A DNA stretch of 12,804 nt from Vulcanimicrobiota bacterium. GTDB taxonomy: Bacteria > Vulcanimicrobiota > Vulcanimicrobiia > Vulcanimicrobiales > Vulcanimicrobiaceae. Both the position numbers and the translations under genes were made by a program. This document shows, one piece after another, positions 1 through 6,937 of this stretch. Under the pieces are notes generated by a model. The model saw only the letters and a program-made list of their open reading frames with translations. It was not told where the DNA came from and made no database searches. Location: assembly GCA_013289785.1 (NCBI GenBank), contig JABCZE010000017.1:1-12804 (forward strand), in the 5' to 3' direction. Positions within the stretch are counted from its first letter, which is position 1. Every line of letters begins with the position of its first letter.

Positions 1-695
1 CTGGGATCGGCGAACGGACGCGTGCGATCGTCATCTGCTCGCCCTGCAACCCAACGGGACGCGTCATCTCGCGCGATGCGGCTGAGGCGCTCGTTGAGGC
101 ACTATCTCGGCGTCCGGGCGAGCCGATCTGGCTGATCCACGACGAGATCTACCGCGAGCAGATGTTCGTCGATGACGCAGCCGATCTCGCGCGGCTCTAT
201 CCGTGCACGATCGTCGCGAACTCGCTGAGTAAGAGCAACGCGCTGACCGGACTGCGCCTGGGATGGATCCTCGGGCCGGCGGCGTTCCTAGAGCAGGCGA
301 TTAAAGTGCACGCCTGGGCGGTCTCGTGCGCGGATACGATTGCGCAGTACGTTGCGCTGGAAGTCTTTCGCTCACCGGCCAATTTGCAAGAGCACGCGCC
401 ATGGTATCGCAAACACCGTGCTTTAATGCGCGAAGTGCTCGAAGATAGCAGCCTGCCGTTCGTCGATCCGGAGGGCGCCTTCTACGTCTGCGTGCGATTG
501 CCCAAAGGTGCGTCGTCGCTCGACGCTGCCAACACTTTGATCGGTCGCTTTGACGTCGTCGCGATTCCCGGCGTCGCGTTTGGTGAGTCTATGGAAGGCT
601 GGCTGCGCCTAAGCTGGGTCGCCAGCGCCGAGCGCGTGCGCGATGGAGTGACGCGGATCGCCGAATTCTGCGCGCAACTCCCGGTATCGTGTTGA
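1..695 (+). CDS. Pyridoxal phosphate-dependent class I/II aminotransferase, 5'-partial
   Basis: The gene runs in from the left edge. The reading frame is open from base 3 and gives about 230 residues, the C-terminal 55-60% of a fold-type I aminotransferase. In order, the sequence shows SPCNPTG (the NPTG cofactor and substrate loop), HDEIY (the Asp and Tyr that contact the PLP ring), SLSKSNALTGLRLGW (the Schiff-base lysine followed by the phosphate-binding Arg) and, near the end, WLRLSW, whose Arg normally holds the substrate carboxylate. The internal ATG at 162 is not the true start, because the NPTG and HDEIY motifs lie before it. The family transfers amino groups between amino acids and 2-oxo acids in the cytoplasm. 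The substrate cannot be read from this fragment; aspartate/aromatic or alanine-type enzymes are the usual candidates. Its stop overlaps the start of the next gene by 7 bases. Confidence 0.93.
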   Translation, partial: GIGERTRAIVICSPCNPTGRVISRDAAEALVEALSRRPGEPIWLIHDEIYREQMFVDDAADLARLYPCTIVANSLSKSNALTGLRLGWILGPAAFLEQAIKVHAWAVSCADTIAQYVALEVFRSPANLQEHAPWYRKHRALMREVLEDSSLPFVDPEGAFYVCVRLPKGASSLDAANTLIGRFDVVAIPGVAFGESMEGWLRLSWVASAERVRDGVTRIAEFCAQLPVSC

Positions 696-1189
696 CGCCC
701 GGCGTACTCACCTTTGGGCCACCCGAGCTCGCGCCGTTTCTTGGAAAGTGGATTAGAGACGAACTCTCCGTTTCGCGTAGGGTCGGGAGCGTGACACTTG
801 GCAAGGAAGGCTTTAAGAAGCTGTACGCGTGCGGCTCTTACGAGGAACTCCAACGATCTCTGGCCGAGGATCTGGCTCTAGCCGAAAAGTATAATGCGCG
901 ACTGAAGCTTTCCGCAGGCGAAAGTTATCTGGTGATCGGCCCGCGAGAGATAGCTTCGCACCGGGGCTCACGCGACGGAGAAGGTCGCACGGTACGATAC
1001 CCCGTACTTGGATTGCAGCGCGAAGGCCGCACCACCATTGTTGCGAGCACCTATCGAGGCAATCCCATGGGCCTCGCCTTGCGCATGCGAAAGGATTGGC
1101 TGCTAGTGAGCGAGCGTTACCAGGGGCGCGCCGCCGCACTTTTTCCCCGCTCGCCGGTGTTCCGTTATTACCGCACACCAAAGGAATGA
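689..1189 (+). CDS. Conserved-looking hypothetical protein, 166 aa
   Basis: I do not recognise this protein. The open frame starts at GTG 689, overlapping the end of the aminotransferase, and stops 4 bases before the cyclophilin start, so it fits a co-directional operon. No clear Shine-Dalgarno precedes GTG 689. A second in-frame GTG at 791 would give about 132 residues starting MTLGKEGFKKLYACG, and the start is therefore uncertain. The protein is soluble and basic, with no signal peptide or membrane segment. The first half looks helical (EELQRSLAEDLALAEKYNARL). The second half looks like beta strands with many Arg and Tyr residues (YLVIGPREIA, RTTIVASTYRGNP, DWLLVSERYQG). The antisense frames here are also open but give Arg/Ser-rich translations typical of shadows. 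Confidence that it is a real gene comes from position and composition, not homology. Confidence 0.6.
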   Translation: MLTPGVLTFGPPELAPFLGKWIRDELSVSRRVGSVTLGKEGFKKLYACGSYEELQRSLAEDLALAEKYNARLKLSAGESYLVIGPREIASHRGSRDGEGRTVRYPVLGLQREGRTTIVASTYRGNPMGLALRMRKDWLLVSERYQGRAAALFPRSPVFRYYRTPKE

Positions 1190-1193
1190 ATCA

Positions 1194-1685
1194 ATGACAC
1201 ACACTCCGCCGCAAGCGCCCGAAATGAAGGAGCTCAACGAACGCGCGAGTCGCTCGCAAGTGCGTATTACGACCGCGCACGGCGATATCGTATTCCATCT
1301 CTTTCCAGAGGATGCGCCGCTGCATTCTGCGGCCTTCATGAAGCTCGCCGAAGCGGGATTTTACGACGGCCTCAAGTTTCACCGAGTGGAGCCCGGATTT
1401 GTCGTTCAAGGCGGCGATCCGAAAGGCGACGGCACCGGTGGCCCGGGCTACAATCTCAAAGCTGAGTTCAACGCGCGGCCGCACGTACGTGGAACCGTGG
1501 CGATGGCGCGCGCCTCCAGCCCCGACTCAGCGGGTTCGCAGTTTTACATCTGTCTGGGGGATGCGTCGTTCCTCAACGGTCAGTACACGGTCTTTGGTCA
1601 GATGACCGAAGGCTTCGACGCGCTCGATGCGATCAAGCGCGGAGACGCGATGGTCAGCGTGAAGACCGAGGCCGCCGACAAGTAG
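1194..1685 (+). CDS. Cyclophilin-type peptidyl-prolyl cis-trans isomerase
   Basis: This 163-residue enzyme catalyses cis-trans isomerisation of peptide bonds before proline, helping protein folding in the cytoplasm; no signal peptide is seen. The cyclophilin core covers about residues 22-155. FHRVEPGFVVQGGD holds the catalytic Arg64 (CypA Arg55), Phe69 and Gln72. SAGSQFYIC holds Gln116. FLNGQYTVFG aligns with the CypA segment containing Trp121 and His126, but has Phe126 and Tyr131 instead. Loss of that Trp usually means weak cyclosporin binding in bacterial members. AAGGAA at 1181-1186 lies 7 bases before ATG 1194 and supports this start; ATG 1224 is an alternative. The first 20 residues are an extra polar leader outside the fold. 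The gene follows the hypothetical protein by 4 bases and converges on the small minus-strand gene beyond 1721. Confidence 0.95.
   Translation: MTHTPPQAPEMKELNERASRSQVRITTAHGDIVFHLFPEDAPLHSAAFMKLAEAGFYDGLKFHRVEPGFVVQGGDPKGDGTGGPGYNLKAEFNARPHVRGTVAMARASSPDSAGSQFYICLGDASFLNGQYTVFGQMTEGFDALDAIKRGDAMVSVKTEAADK
1653..1669 (+). repeat. 17-bp direct repeat, copy 1
   Basis: GTCAGCGTGAAGACCGA here, inside the 3' end of the cyclophilin gene, is identical to bases 1992-2008. The two copies bracket the terminal hairpin and the small minus-strand gene. An exact 17-mer is unlikely by chance in a window of this size, but no wider similarity surrounds it. Confidence 0.6.
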
Positions 1686-1695
1686 ATCGGCGGCC
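1670..1695. terminator. Perfect 9-bp hairpin between convergent genes, possible bidirectional terminator
   Basis: GGCCGCCGA (1670-1678) and TCGGCGGCC (1687-1695) form a perfect GC-rich inverted repeat with an 8-base loop. The loop contains the TAG stop of the cyclophilin gene (1683-1685). It lies between two convergent genes, where a shared terminator is expected. There is no clear T-run after the stem on either strand, so intrinsic termination would be weak; an mRNA 3'-end stabiliser is the alternative. Confidence 0.5.
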
Positions 1696-1720
1696 GTTAG
1701 CTAGAGGTCGGAAGACGGTT

Positions 1721-1960
1721 TTAGGTTCGCTCTCGCACGTCGCGTTTGGCTGCGTCGTACTCCGCCTGCGTCCGCTGCTTGGCCTCGTTAACCGCCGAGC
1801 CGATCTTTTCGCGCGCCGTCATTTCGTTGCCAAGCGTCTCGCGCTTGGCGCGCTCCATATCCGCCGCCGCGCGATGCTGCCCTTCGTGAACCGTATCTTT
1901 GACGTTGTCGACGGTCTTCTTCACTGCATCGGCAGCCCGATCGAACGTATCTTTACCCAC
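1721..1960 (-). CDS. Small charged helical protein, CsbD/LEA-like, 79 aa
   Basis: The predicted protein is 79 residues, almost all helix-forming and charged, with no Cys, Trp or Pro. Repeated segments such as DAVKKTVDNVKDTVHEG and SAVNEAKQRTQAEYDAAKRD have the alternating Ala/Lys/Glu/Asp pattern of CsbD-like stress proteins and LEA-like amphipathic helices. Such proteins are usually induced by general stress or desiccation. Family membership here is judged by composition, not by a firm motif. The start is GTG 1958-1960, because CGGAGG lies 5 bases upstream. The frame continues open further upstream to 2221, but that part has Arg-rich shadow composition and overlaps the dehydrogenase gene. A 68-base gap after the dehydrogenase leaves room for its own promoter, though none is obvious. 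Confidence 0.75.
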   Translation of the reverse strand: MGKDTFDRAADAVKKTVDNVKDTVHEGQHRAAADMERAKRETLGNEMTAREKIGSAVNEAKQRTQAEYDAAKRDVRERT

Positions 1961-1965
1961 GTTAA

Positions 1966-1970
1966 CCTCC
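1966..1970 (-). promoter_or_regulatory. Ribosome-binding site deciding a GTG start
   Basis: On the minus strand GGAGG is followed by the 5-base spacer TTAAC and then GTG. It is one of the strongest Shine-Dalgarno matches in the window and fixes the start of the small helical protein at 1960. Confidence 0.75.
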
Positions 1971-1991
1971 GTTTCGTCGGGAAGCTTACCC

Positions 1992-2008
1992 GTCAGCGTG
2001 AAGACCGA
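1992..2008 (+). repeat. 17-bp direct repeat, copy 2
   Basis: This copy is identical to 1653-1669. It lies in the 68-base gap between the dehydrogenase stop and the small helical protein start. It overlaps by one base a short imperfect palindrome (CGGG-AAGCTTA-CCCG, 1978-1992). Confidence 0.6.
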
Positions 2009-2028
2009 ATCACGTCGCGATCCCTCAG

Positions 2029-3390
2029 TTAGCCGATCCAGACGGTTTGGATATTGACGAACTCGTGGATGCCGAACGACGAGAGTTCGCGACCGTAGCC
2101 GCTCTTCTTGACGCCGCCGAAGGGCAGGCGTGGGTCGCTGGCCACCATGCCGTTGATGAAGACGTTGCCCGCTTCGACGCGCGCGGCAAGCTCTTCGGCA
2201 AGTGCGACGTCGCGCGTCCATAGGTTGGCGCCGAGTCCAAAGCGCGATGCGTTGGCGAGCTCCAACGCGTGTTCCAGGTCGTTCGCGCGCACGACAGCCG
2301 CCGCGGGCCCGAAGACTTCTTCATCGAACATCGGCGCGCCGGGCACAACCTCCGAAACGACTGTCGGCTCGTAGAAGTAGCCCGGGCGCTCGATAAAACG
2401 GCCGCCGGTAACGAGCCGCGCACCGGCAGCGACCGTCGCGCGGACCTGACCGTCTACGGACTGCCGCAGATCGGCGCGGGCGCAAGGCCCGAGTTTCACC
2501 CGCTCGTCCATCGGGTCGCCGACGATTTGCGCGGCGGTAAGCTCCGCAAAGCGCCCCAGAAACTCGTCATAGACCGCATCTTCCACGATGAAGCGCTTCG
2601 CCGCGATGCAGCTCTCGCCGTTGTTCTGAAAGCGCGCGGTTACGGCCGTTTTTGCCGCTGCTTCGAGATCCGCATCGGCGAGAACCACAAATGCGTCGGA
2701 GCCGCCCAGTTCGAGCACGCACTTTTTTAAGTTCTCGCCCGCCGCGCGCGCGACCGCGATGCCGGCTTCCTCACTCCCGGTGAGGGTCACGGCGGCGATG
2801 CGCGGATCGGCGACGATTTGGCCCATTTCCTTTCCTGGAACCAACAGCGTGCCGAAACAGCCTTCCGGCGCACCGGTCTCGGTGAAAAGCCGCTCGATCT
2901 CCAGTGCGCACCGCGTGGTATTCGTCGCGTGCTTGAGCAGTACGACGTTGCCCGCCATCAAAGCCGGCGCGGCCGCACGGATAACCTGCCAGAAGGGAAA
3001 GTTCCACGGCATGATCGCCAGCAACACGCCAAGTGGCCGAAACGCGACGTAGCTGCGCGCGGCCGAAGACGGAGTAATCTGCTGCGAGAGCAGCGATTCG
3101 CCGTGCTCGGCAAAATACTCCAGCGCCCATGCGCATTTGTCGATCTCCGCACGCGCCTGTACGAGAGGCTTGCCCATCTCGCGCACGGCCGTCGCGGCGA
3201 GGTCCTCGCGTTCCAGGCGAAACCGGGCGGCCACGGCTCGCAGCAAGCTCGCTCGCCCAGAAAAATCCTCGCGTCCCCAGCGCCGAGCGCCGCCCGCGGC
3301 GTCCGCGAGCTTCGCCTCGATTTGCGGGGCGTCCATCAACTCGATGCGCTCGATTAGCTCACCGGTGGCTGGGTTGCGCGTCTCGATCAT
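2029..3390 (-). CDS. NAD(P)-dependent aldehyde dehydrogenase, succinate-semialdehyde dehydrogenase type
   Basis: This 453-residue cytoplasmic ALDH-superfamily enzyme oxidises an aldehyde to its acid. It shows PWNFPFW with catalytic Asn130, LLKHA with the cofactor-binding Lys153, ELGG with general-base Glu227, and NNGESCIAAKRF with nucleophile Cys261. The C-terminal LPFGGVKKSGYGRE and EFVNIQT segments are typical. The LKHA, SCIAAKRF and closing motifs, and the length near 455, match the Sad/YneI/GabD1 group that converts succinate semialdehyde to succinate (GABA shunt). Related aldehydes cannot be excluded. The start chosen is ATG 3388-3390, which overlaps the M16 stop as ATGA. An ATG at 3408 would add six residues but lies deeper inside the M16 gene. 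No GABA transaminase gene is in view. Confidence 0.93.
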   Translation of the reverse strand: MIETRNPATGELIERIELMDAPQIEAKLADAAGGARRWGREDFSGRASLLRAVAARFRLEREDLAATAVREMGKPLVQARAEIDKCAWALEYFAEHGESLLSQQITPSSAARSYVAFRPLGVLLAIMPWNFPFWQVIRAAAPALMAGNVVLLKHATNTTRCALEIERLFTETGAPEGCFGTLLVPGKEMGQIVADPRIAAVTLTGSEEAGIAVARAAGENLKKCVLELGGSDAFVVLADADLEAAAKTAVTARFQNNGESCIAAKRFIVEDAVYDEFLGRFAELTAAQIVGDPMDERVKLGPCARADLRQSVDGQVRATVAAGARLVTGGRFIERPGYFYEPTVVSEVVPGAPMFDEEVFGPAAAVVRANDLEHALELANASRFGLGANLWTRDVALAEELAARVEAGNVFINGMVASDPRLPFGGVKKSGYGRELSSFGIHEFVNIQTVWIG

Positions 3391-6116
3391 AGCGCGTGCA
3401 TGGCCCACGGCCCCGACGGGCCGGCGTAGACTTCGACCAGACTTTCGGGGCGCAAATACGTGCGCGCCACGCGCTGCACGTCGGCGGCAGTAATGCGCGA
3501 GAAGCGCTCGTTGAGCGTGCGGTAGTAGTCGGGCGGCAGACGATAGATCAGGATATCGAGCAGTTGCTGGGCTTGCCCCGTGGTCGAAGCCTCGTCTAAA
3601 AGCGCGTTGCTGATTAGGCGTACCTTCGCTTCTTGCAGCTCGGTTGCCGAAACCGGTTCGCTCTGCAGCCGGCGCAGCTCCTGGCGCACGATGGCGACGG
3701 CTTCGACGACGCGCTGCGGCGAAGCGTTTAGCTCGACGCGCAGATCTCCACGATCCGCCCCCGCCTCGAGCGAGCTGTTGACGCTGTACACGAGTCCCCG
3801 CTTTTGCCGCAGCTCTTGCCAGAGCCTGGATTCATACGCACCCGCCCCGCCCAAAATTTGATTGAGCACTGCGAGCGTATCGTAATCTTGGCTTGACCGC
3901 GACAGCGCCGGTTGCCCGAGCCGAATGAAGACCTGATTGGCCTGGGTGCCGATATAGTCGTGGCCGCTCGACGCCGGCGGCATCGCCATCAAACTCGCGT
4001 TGGGCTTCGTCCCCGCCGAGTTCCACGATCCGAAACTCGCCTCGAGCGCCGTGCGGACTTGCTCCGGTGAAAGATCGCCGACGACGGAGACCGTCGTCAG
4101 ATCGGGACGCCAATAGGCCGCTGCGTATGCCAGCAAATCTTCGCGCGTGATCGCCGAGACGCTTTGCGCCGTCGGCTGGCGCAAACTCGGATCGGCGCCG
4201 GCCAAAAGCAGACGGTTGTACGCGCGATCGATCAACACGCCGGAGATGCGGCTTTCCGATTGTAAGCTGTTGGCCAACTGCGATCGCTCGACACTCAGCC
4301 AGGGGTCCTCGAAGGTTGGATGCGCTTCGCCGTCGGCCAAGATCGCCACGACGCGATTGAAATCGCGCGACTCTGCCGTCGCCGAGAAATCTTGGCCGGT
4401 ATTGATGAAGACGCCCATCTCGTCGGTGGCTTTGCGGCGTTGTTCGAACGGGTAAGCGGCGCTGCCGTAATCGGCCACGGAAGAGGCGAGCCGCGAAATG
4501 CCTTCCTTTCCAGGCGGCTCGAAGGCCGGCGAACTCGCAATCGTGCCTTTAATCACCACCGTCGGATGGTCGGTCTTCGGTTGCACGATGACGCGCAATC
4601 CGTTGGCCAGCGTGAACTCAACCGGTGCCAGGGTGCTGCGTTCCGTCGTCGGCGTCTCGACGGACTTGGCAATCCATTTTGGTTCGACGATCGGGCCGTT
4701 TGGAACGCGCTTGGAGAAATCGTCGCTGGCCTCAGACGTGCTCTTCTCCGAGCTGCCTTTCGGCGGACTGTCGTTAGGGCTCAGGTGCCCGACGACGGTC
4801 GGGCGGCTCAAGTATTGGCGCGTCGCGGCGAGCAGATCGTCGCCGGTGAGTGCCGCCAGGCGGCGGTCCTCGTCGGCCACCCGTTCGTGAATGATGCCGT
4901 AGGTGTAGCCTGCGAGATCGCCGATGCCGTCGATGGAGTCGGCGTCGTAGAGCCGCTCCGCGATCGTCATGTGCTTTGCCGCCACGACCAGATCCGGATC
5001 GAAACCGTTACGCAGCACCGAGTTGAGCGTCGTCGAAAACACCGAGGCCGCTTCGCTGCTGCTATGGCCCGGGTTGAGAATAATGAAGACGTGCAGCAGG
5101 CCGCCTTTAACCTGCGTATCGGCGTCGGTTTCGATCGCGAGCGCGATGTTGCTTTGGACGAGCGCTTTATAGAACGGAGACCGTTGGTTTTCCAGCAACG
5201 TCGCCAGCGTGCTGATCGCCGGCTCGCCGTGCTGCGTGTCGCCGGGAATCGCATAGGAAAGATCGAGAATTTCGAACGGAAAGGGAAACTGCGCTTCGAC
5301 GGTGGCCCCGGACGCCGGCTTGGGATTGCGCTCCGACCACGGTGGTAGTTTTTTGGAAGGAATCGCACCGAAGACGCGCTGCGCCTTCGCAAACGCCGTT
5401 GCATGATCGACGTCGCCGGCGATCACCAGCGTCGCATTGTTGGGCGCGTACCACTCGTGATAGTAGCGAGCGATATCCGCCACGGTCGCGGCGGCAACGT
5501 CGCTGCGCTCGCCCAAAGGCGTGCGGCCCGCCGGTTGTCCGGGGAAAGCTGCGGCGCGAACCCGCGAAAGCAGATTGAAGAACGGGGAGCTGGCATCGCC
5601 GTCGATTTCGTTGAGCACGGCGTTGCGTTCGATCGCCCAGCCGGCCGCGCTCAGGGAGGCGTGTTGCATCCGATCGGCCTCGATCGCAAGCGCCACGTCG
5701 AGTTTATCCGCCGGCATCTCAAAATAGAACTGCGTGTAGTCGTAGTTCGTCTCGCCGTTCATCTGCGCGCCAAGGCGCGCAACGATGTCGTCGAGGCCGC
5801 CCGACGAGATCTCCGGCGTTCCGCGAAACATCATGTGTTCCAGAGCGTGCGCCAGGCCGGTCTTGCCCGGCGTCTCTTGCAGCGAGCCAAATCCGTACCA
5901 CATGCTCGTTTGAACGACCGGAGCCGCGCGATCCTCGACGACGACGACTCGCAATCCGTTACGCAGCGTCGTCGTGAAGATTCCGGCATCGCCCGGGCCG
6001 TTTTGCGCCGGCGCGGCCTGCGCGGAAAAAAGCGCAAGCAGCAGCGCAAACAGTCCTTCGACTACGCCTCGCTTCGCTCGGCGTCGCTCAGGACAGGCTG
6101 CGTAGAAAAACCTCAA
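3387..6116 (-). CDS. Secreted two-domain M16 zinc metallopeptidase
   Basis: From TTG 6116 this is a 909-residue protein. A hydrophobic segment LFALLLALFSAQA (about residues 22-34) followed by APAQ indicates Sec export. The first M16 domain has the inverted zinc motif HALEH (His90, Glu93, His94), with Glu170 about 76 residues later in ERNAVLNEI. A second M16 half (about residues 475-905) starts EFTLANGLRVIVQP and lacks HxxEH, as expected of the non-catalytic half. It carries the substrate-binding Arg/Tyr stretch RLWQELRQKRGLVYSV. The family cuts peptides inside a clam-shell chamber; here probably in the periplasm or at the cell surface. TTG 6116 overlaps the ftcD stop as TTGA, with AGGAG 10 bases upstream. 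The n-region is oddly long (about 21 residues) because a dispersed repeat lies in it. CTG 6053 would be the alternative start beyond the repeat. Confidence 0.93.
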   Translation of the reverse strand: MRFFYAACPERRRAKRGVVEGLFALLLALFSAQAAPAQNGPGDAGIFTTTLRNGLRVVVVEDRAAPVVQTSMWYGFGSLQETPGKTGLAHALEHMMFRGTPEISSGGLDDIVARLGAQMNGETNYDYTQFYFEMPADKLDVALAIEADRMQHASLSAAGWAIERNAVLNEIDGDASSPFFNLLSRVRAAAFPGQPAGRTPLGERSDVAAATVADIARYYHEWYAPNNATLVIAGDVDHATAFAKAQRVFGAIPSKKLPPWSERNPKPASGATVEAQFPFPFEILDLSYAIPGDTQHGEPAISTLATLLENQRSPFYKALVQSNIALAIETDADTQVKGGLLHVFIILNPGHSSSEAASVFSTTLNSVLRNGFDPDLVVAAKHMTIAERLYDADSIDGIGDLAGYTYGIIHERVADEDRRLAALTGDDLLAATRQYLSRPTVVGHLSPNDSPPKGSSEKSTSEASDDFSKRVPNGPIVEPKWIAKSVETPTTERSTLAPVEFTLANGLRVIVQPKTDHPTVVIKGTIASSPAFEPPGKEGISRLASSVADYGSAAYPFEQRRKATDEMGVFINTGQDFSATAESRDFNRVVAILADGEAHPTFEDPWLSVERSQLANSLQSESRISGVLIDRAYNRLLLAGADPSLRQPTAQSVSAITREDLLAYAAAYWRPDLTTVSVVGDLSPEQVRTALEASFGSWNSAGTKPNASLMAMPPASSGHDYIGTQANQVFIRLGQPALSRSSQDYDTLAVLNQILGGAGAYESRLWQELRQKRGLVYSVNSSLEAGADRGDLRVELNASPQRVVEAVAIVRQELRRLQSEPVSATELQEAKVRLISNALLDEASTTGQAQQLLDILIYRLPPDYYRTLNERFSRITAADVQRVARTYLRPESLVEVYAGPSGPWAMHAL
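6055..6097 (-). repeat. REP-like repeat, long form, inside M16 signal-peptide region
   Basis: Read on the minus strand this begins CCTGTCCTGAGCG and ends TAGTCGAAGG, the two halves of the unit TCCTGAGCGnAGTCGAAGG. Between the halves lies a degenerate unit in the opposite orientation: plus-strand CCTCGCTTCGCTCGGCG reads CGCCGAGCGAAGCGAGG on the other strand. ACGCC/GGCGT at its centre can pair. It is translated in frame as part of the M16 n-region (CPERRRAKRGVVEG). Related copies are at 6930-6980 and 10918-10940. Confidence 0.8.
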
Positions 6117-6937
6117 AGCGTTGTGACTCCTAAATAATATGCCGCCGTCGTCTCGACCGCGGCGAGTGGAAGGCAGCCGATAAGCTCGCACCCGAGCACC
6201 TCGATCCCGCGTTGGGCAGCCAGCGCGCGAACCAATTCCACGACGCGATAGAGCGGCGTTGCAGCATAGTCCGTAATGTTGAGCGAGACCTGCACGCGGT
6301 CGTCGCCGCGCGGTAGGGCGAGCGCGCGCAGGGTGCGCAGGCCGCCGTCGCGTTCGCGGATCGCCCGGGCAATCGCTCGGACCGCCGCGAGATCGCTGGT
6401 TGCCAGTTCGATGTTGAACGCGATCAAGATATCCCGCGCTCCAATCGCAATCGCTCCGGCGCTGGGATGGCGGGCGAGGTCGCCTTCGTCCGGCAGCCAC
6501 TCGGCGTTTGCCCGAATCGCCGGTAGGAGGTGGCGTTCGGGCGTTCGCGCGGCCGCACCGTAATAAAAGGAAGGCACCCGATAGCGCCGCCAGATTTCGG
6601 CACCGGCGCGGTGTGCCAGCGCCGCGGCGTCGGCCAGCGTCGCACCCTCGAGCGGAACGAATGGCAGCACGTCAAGCGCGCCGATGCGCGGATGCACGCC
6701 GGAGTGGCTCCGCAGGTCGATGCGCTCGAGCGCGACCCCCGCGAGAGCGACGGACGCGCGCAAAACCGCGGTTTCATCGCCGGCCACCGTCAGAACGCTG
6801 CGATGATGGACGGCGTCGCTGCTCCAGTTTAAGACACGCGCGCCGGCCGCTTTCACGGCCGCAACTGCCGCCTCGATCGTAGCCGCATCGCGTCCCTCCG
6901 AAAGATTCGGGACAATCTCAAACAACATGCCTGTCAT
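6113..6937 (-). CDS. ftcD: Glutamate formimidoyltransferase
   Basis: FtcD transfers the formimino group of N-formimino-L-glutamate to tetrahydrofolate, a late step of histidine degradation that feeds one-carbon folate. The 274-residue protein corresponds to the transferase part only; no cyclodeaminase domain follows. EIVPNLSEGR at the N-terminus, the HHRSVLT stretch, HSGVHPRIGALDVLPFVP (with the conserved catalytic-type His82) and VQVSLNITDYAATPL are family signatures. ATG 6937 follows GAGGGG by 6 bases, but this codon lies inside a dispersed repeat. ATG 6928, with AGGA 8 bases upstream, is an equally good start and gives MLFEIVPN. No other histidine-utilisation gene is in the window. The gene sits between radA (50-base gap) and the M16 gene (4-base overlap). 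Confidence 0.93.
   Translation of the reverse strand: MTGMLFEIVPNLSEGRDAATIEAAVAAVKAAGARVLNWSSDAVHHRSVLTVAGDETAVLRASVALAGVALERIDLRSHSGVHPRIGALDVLPFVPLEGATLADAAALAHRAGAEIWRRYRVPSFYYGAAARTPERHLLPAIRANAEWLPDEGDLARHPSAGAIAIGARDILIAFNIELATSDLAAVRAIARAIRERDGGLRTLRALALPRGDDRVQVSLNITDYAATPLYRVVELVRALAAQRGIEVLGCELIGCLPLAAVETTAAYYLGVTTL
6127..6131 (-). promoter_or_regulatory. Ribosome-binding site supporting the M16 TTG start
   Basis: Minus-strand AGGAG lies 10 bases before TTG 6116, within the last codons of ftcD. It favours translation of the M16 gene from the TTG that overlaps the ftcD stop over a start beyond the repeat. The spacing is slightly long. Confidence 0.5.

Noticed and set aside
482..1339. 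Several minus-strand open frames opposite the hypothetical protein and the cyclophilin
   Set aside because: They overlap each other and the plus-strand genes, have no ribosome-binding sites, and give no recognisable motifs.
1978..1992. CGGG-AAGCTTA-CCCG imperfect palindrome after the dehydrogenase
   Set aside because: The stem is only 4 bp with no T-run, too weak to call a terminator or operator.
1961..2221. Upstream extension of the small helical protein frame
   Set aside because: It overlaps the dehydrogenase 3' end on the same strand, has Arg-rich shadow composition, and a strong ribosome-binding site marks GTG 1960 instead.
2269..2730. Plus-strand frame opposite the dehydrogenase
   Set aside because: It is antisense to conserved ALDH motifs, and its translation resembles no protein family.
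4320..5348. Long plus-strand open frame (342 codons) antisense to the M16 gene
   Set aside because: The translation is Arg-rich and low in domain-like character, and the opposite strand encodes a clear M16 peptidase with its motifs. It is a high-GC shadow.
5403..6137. Plus-strand open frame (244 codons) across the M16 N-terminus and the repeat
   Set aside because: It is a shadow of the M16 catalytic domain. Its C-terminal part (FDYASLRSASLRTG) is simply the repeat read in another frame.
6117..6500. N-terminal extension of the M16 frame to an ATG at 6500
   Set aside because: It would lie wholly inside ftcD in another frame. The residues are Arg/Pro-rich shadow sequence before the signal peptide.
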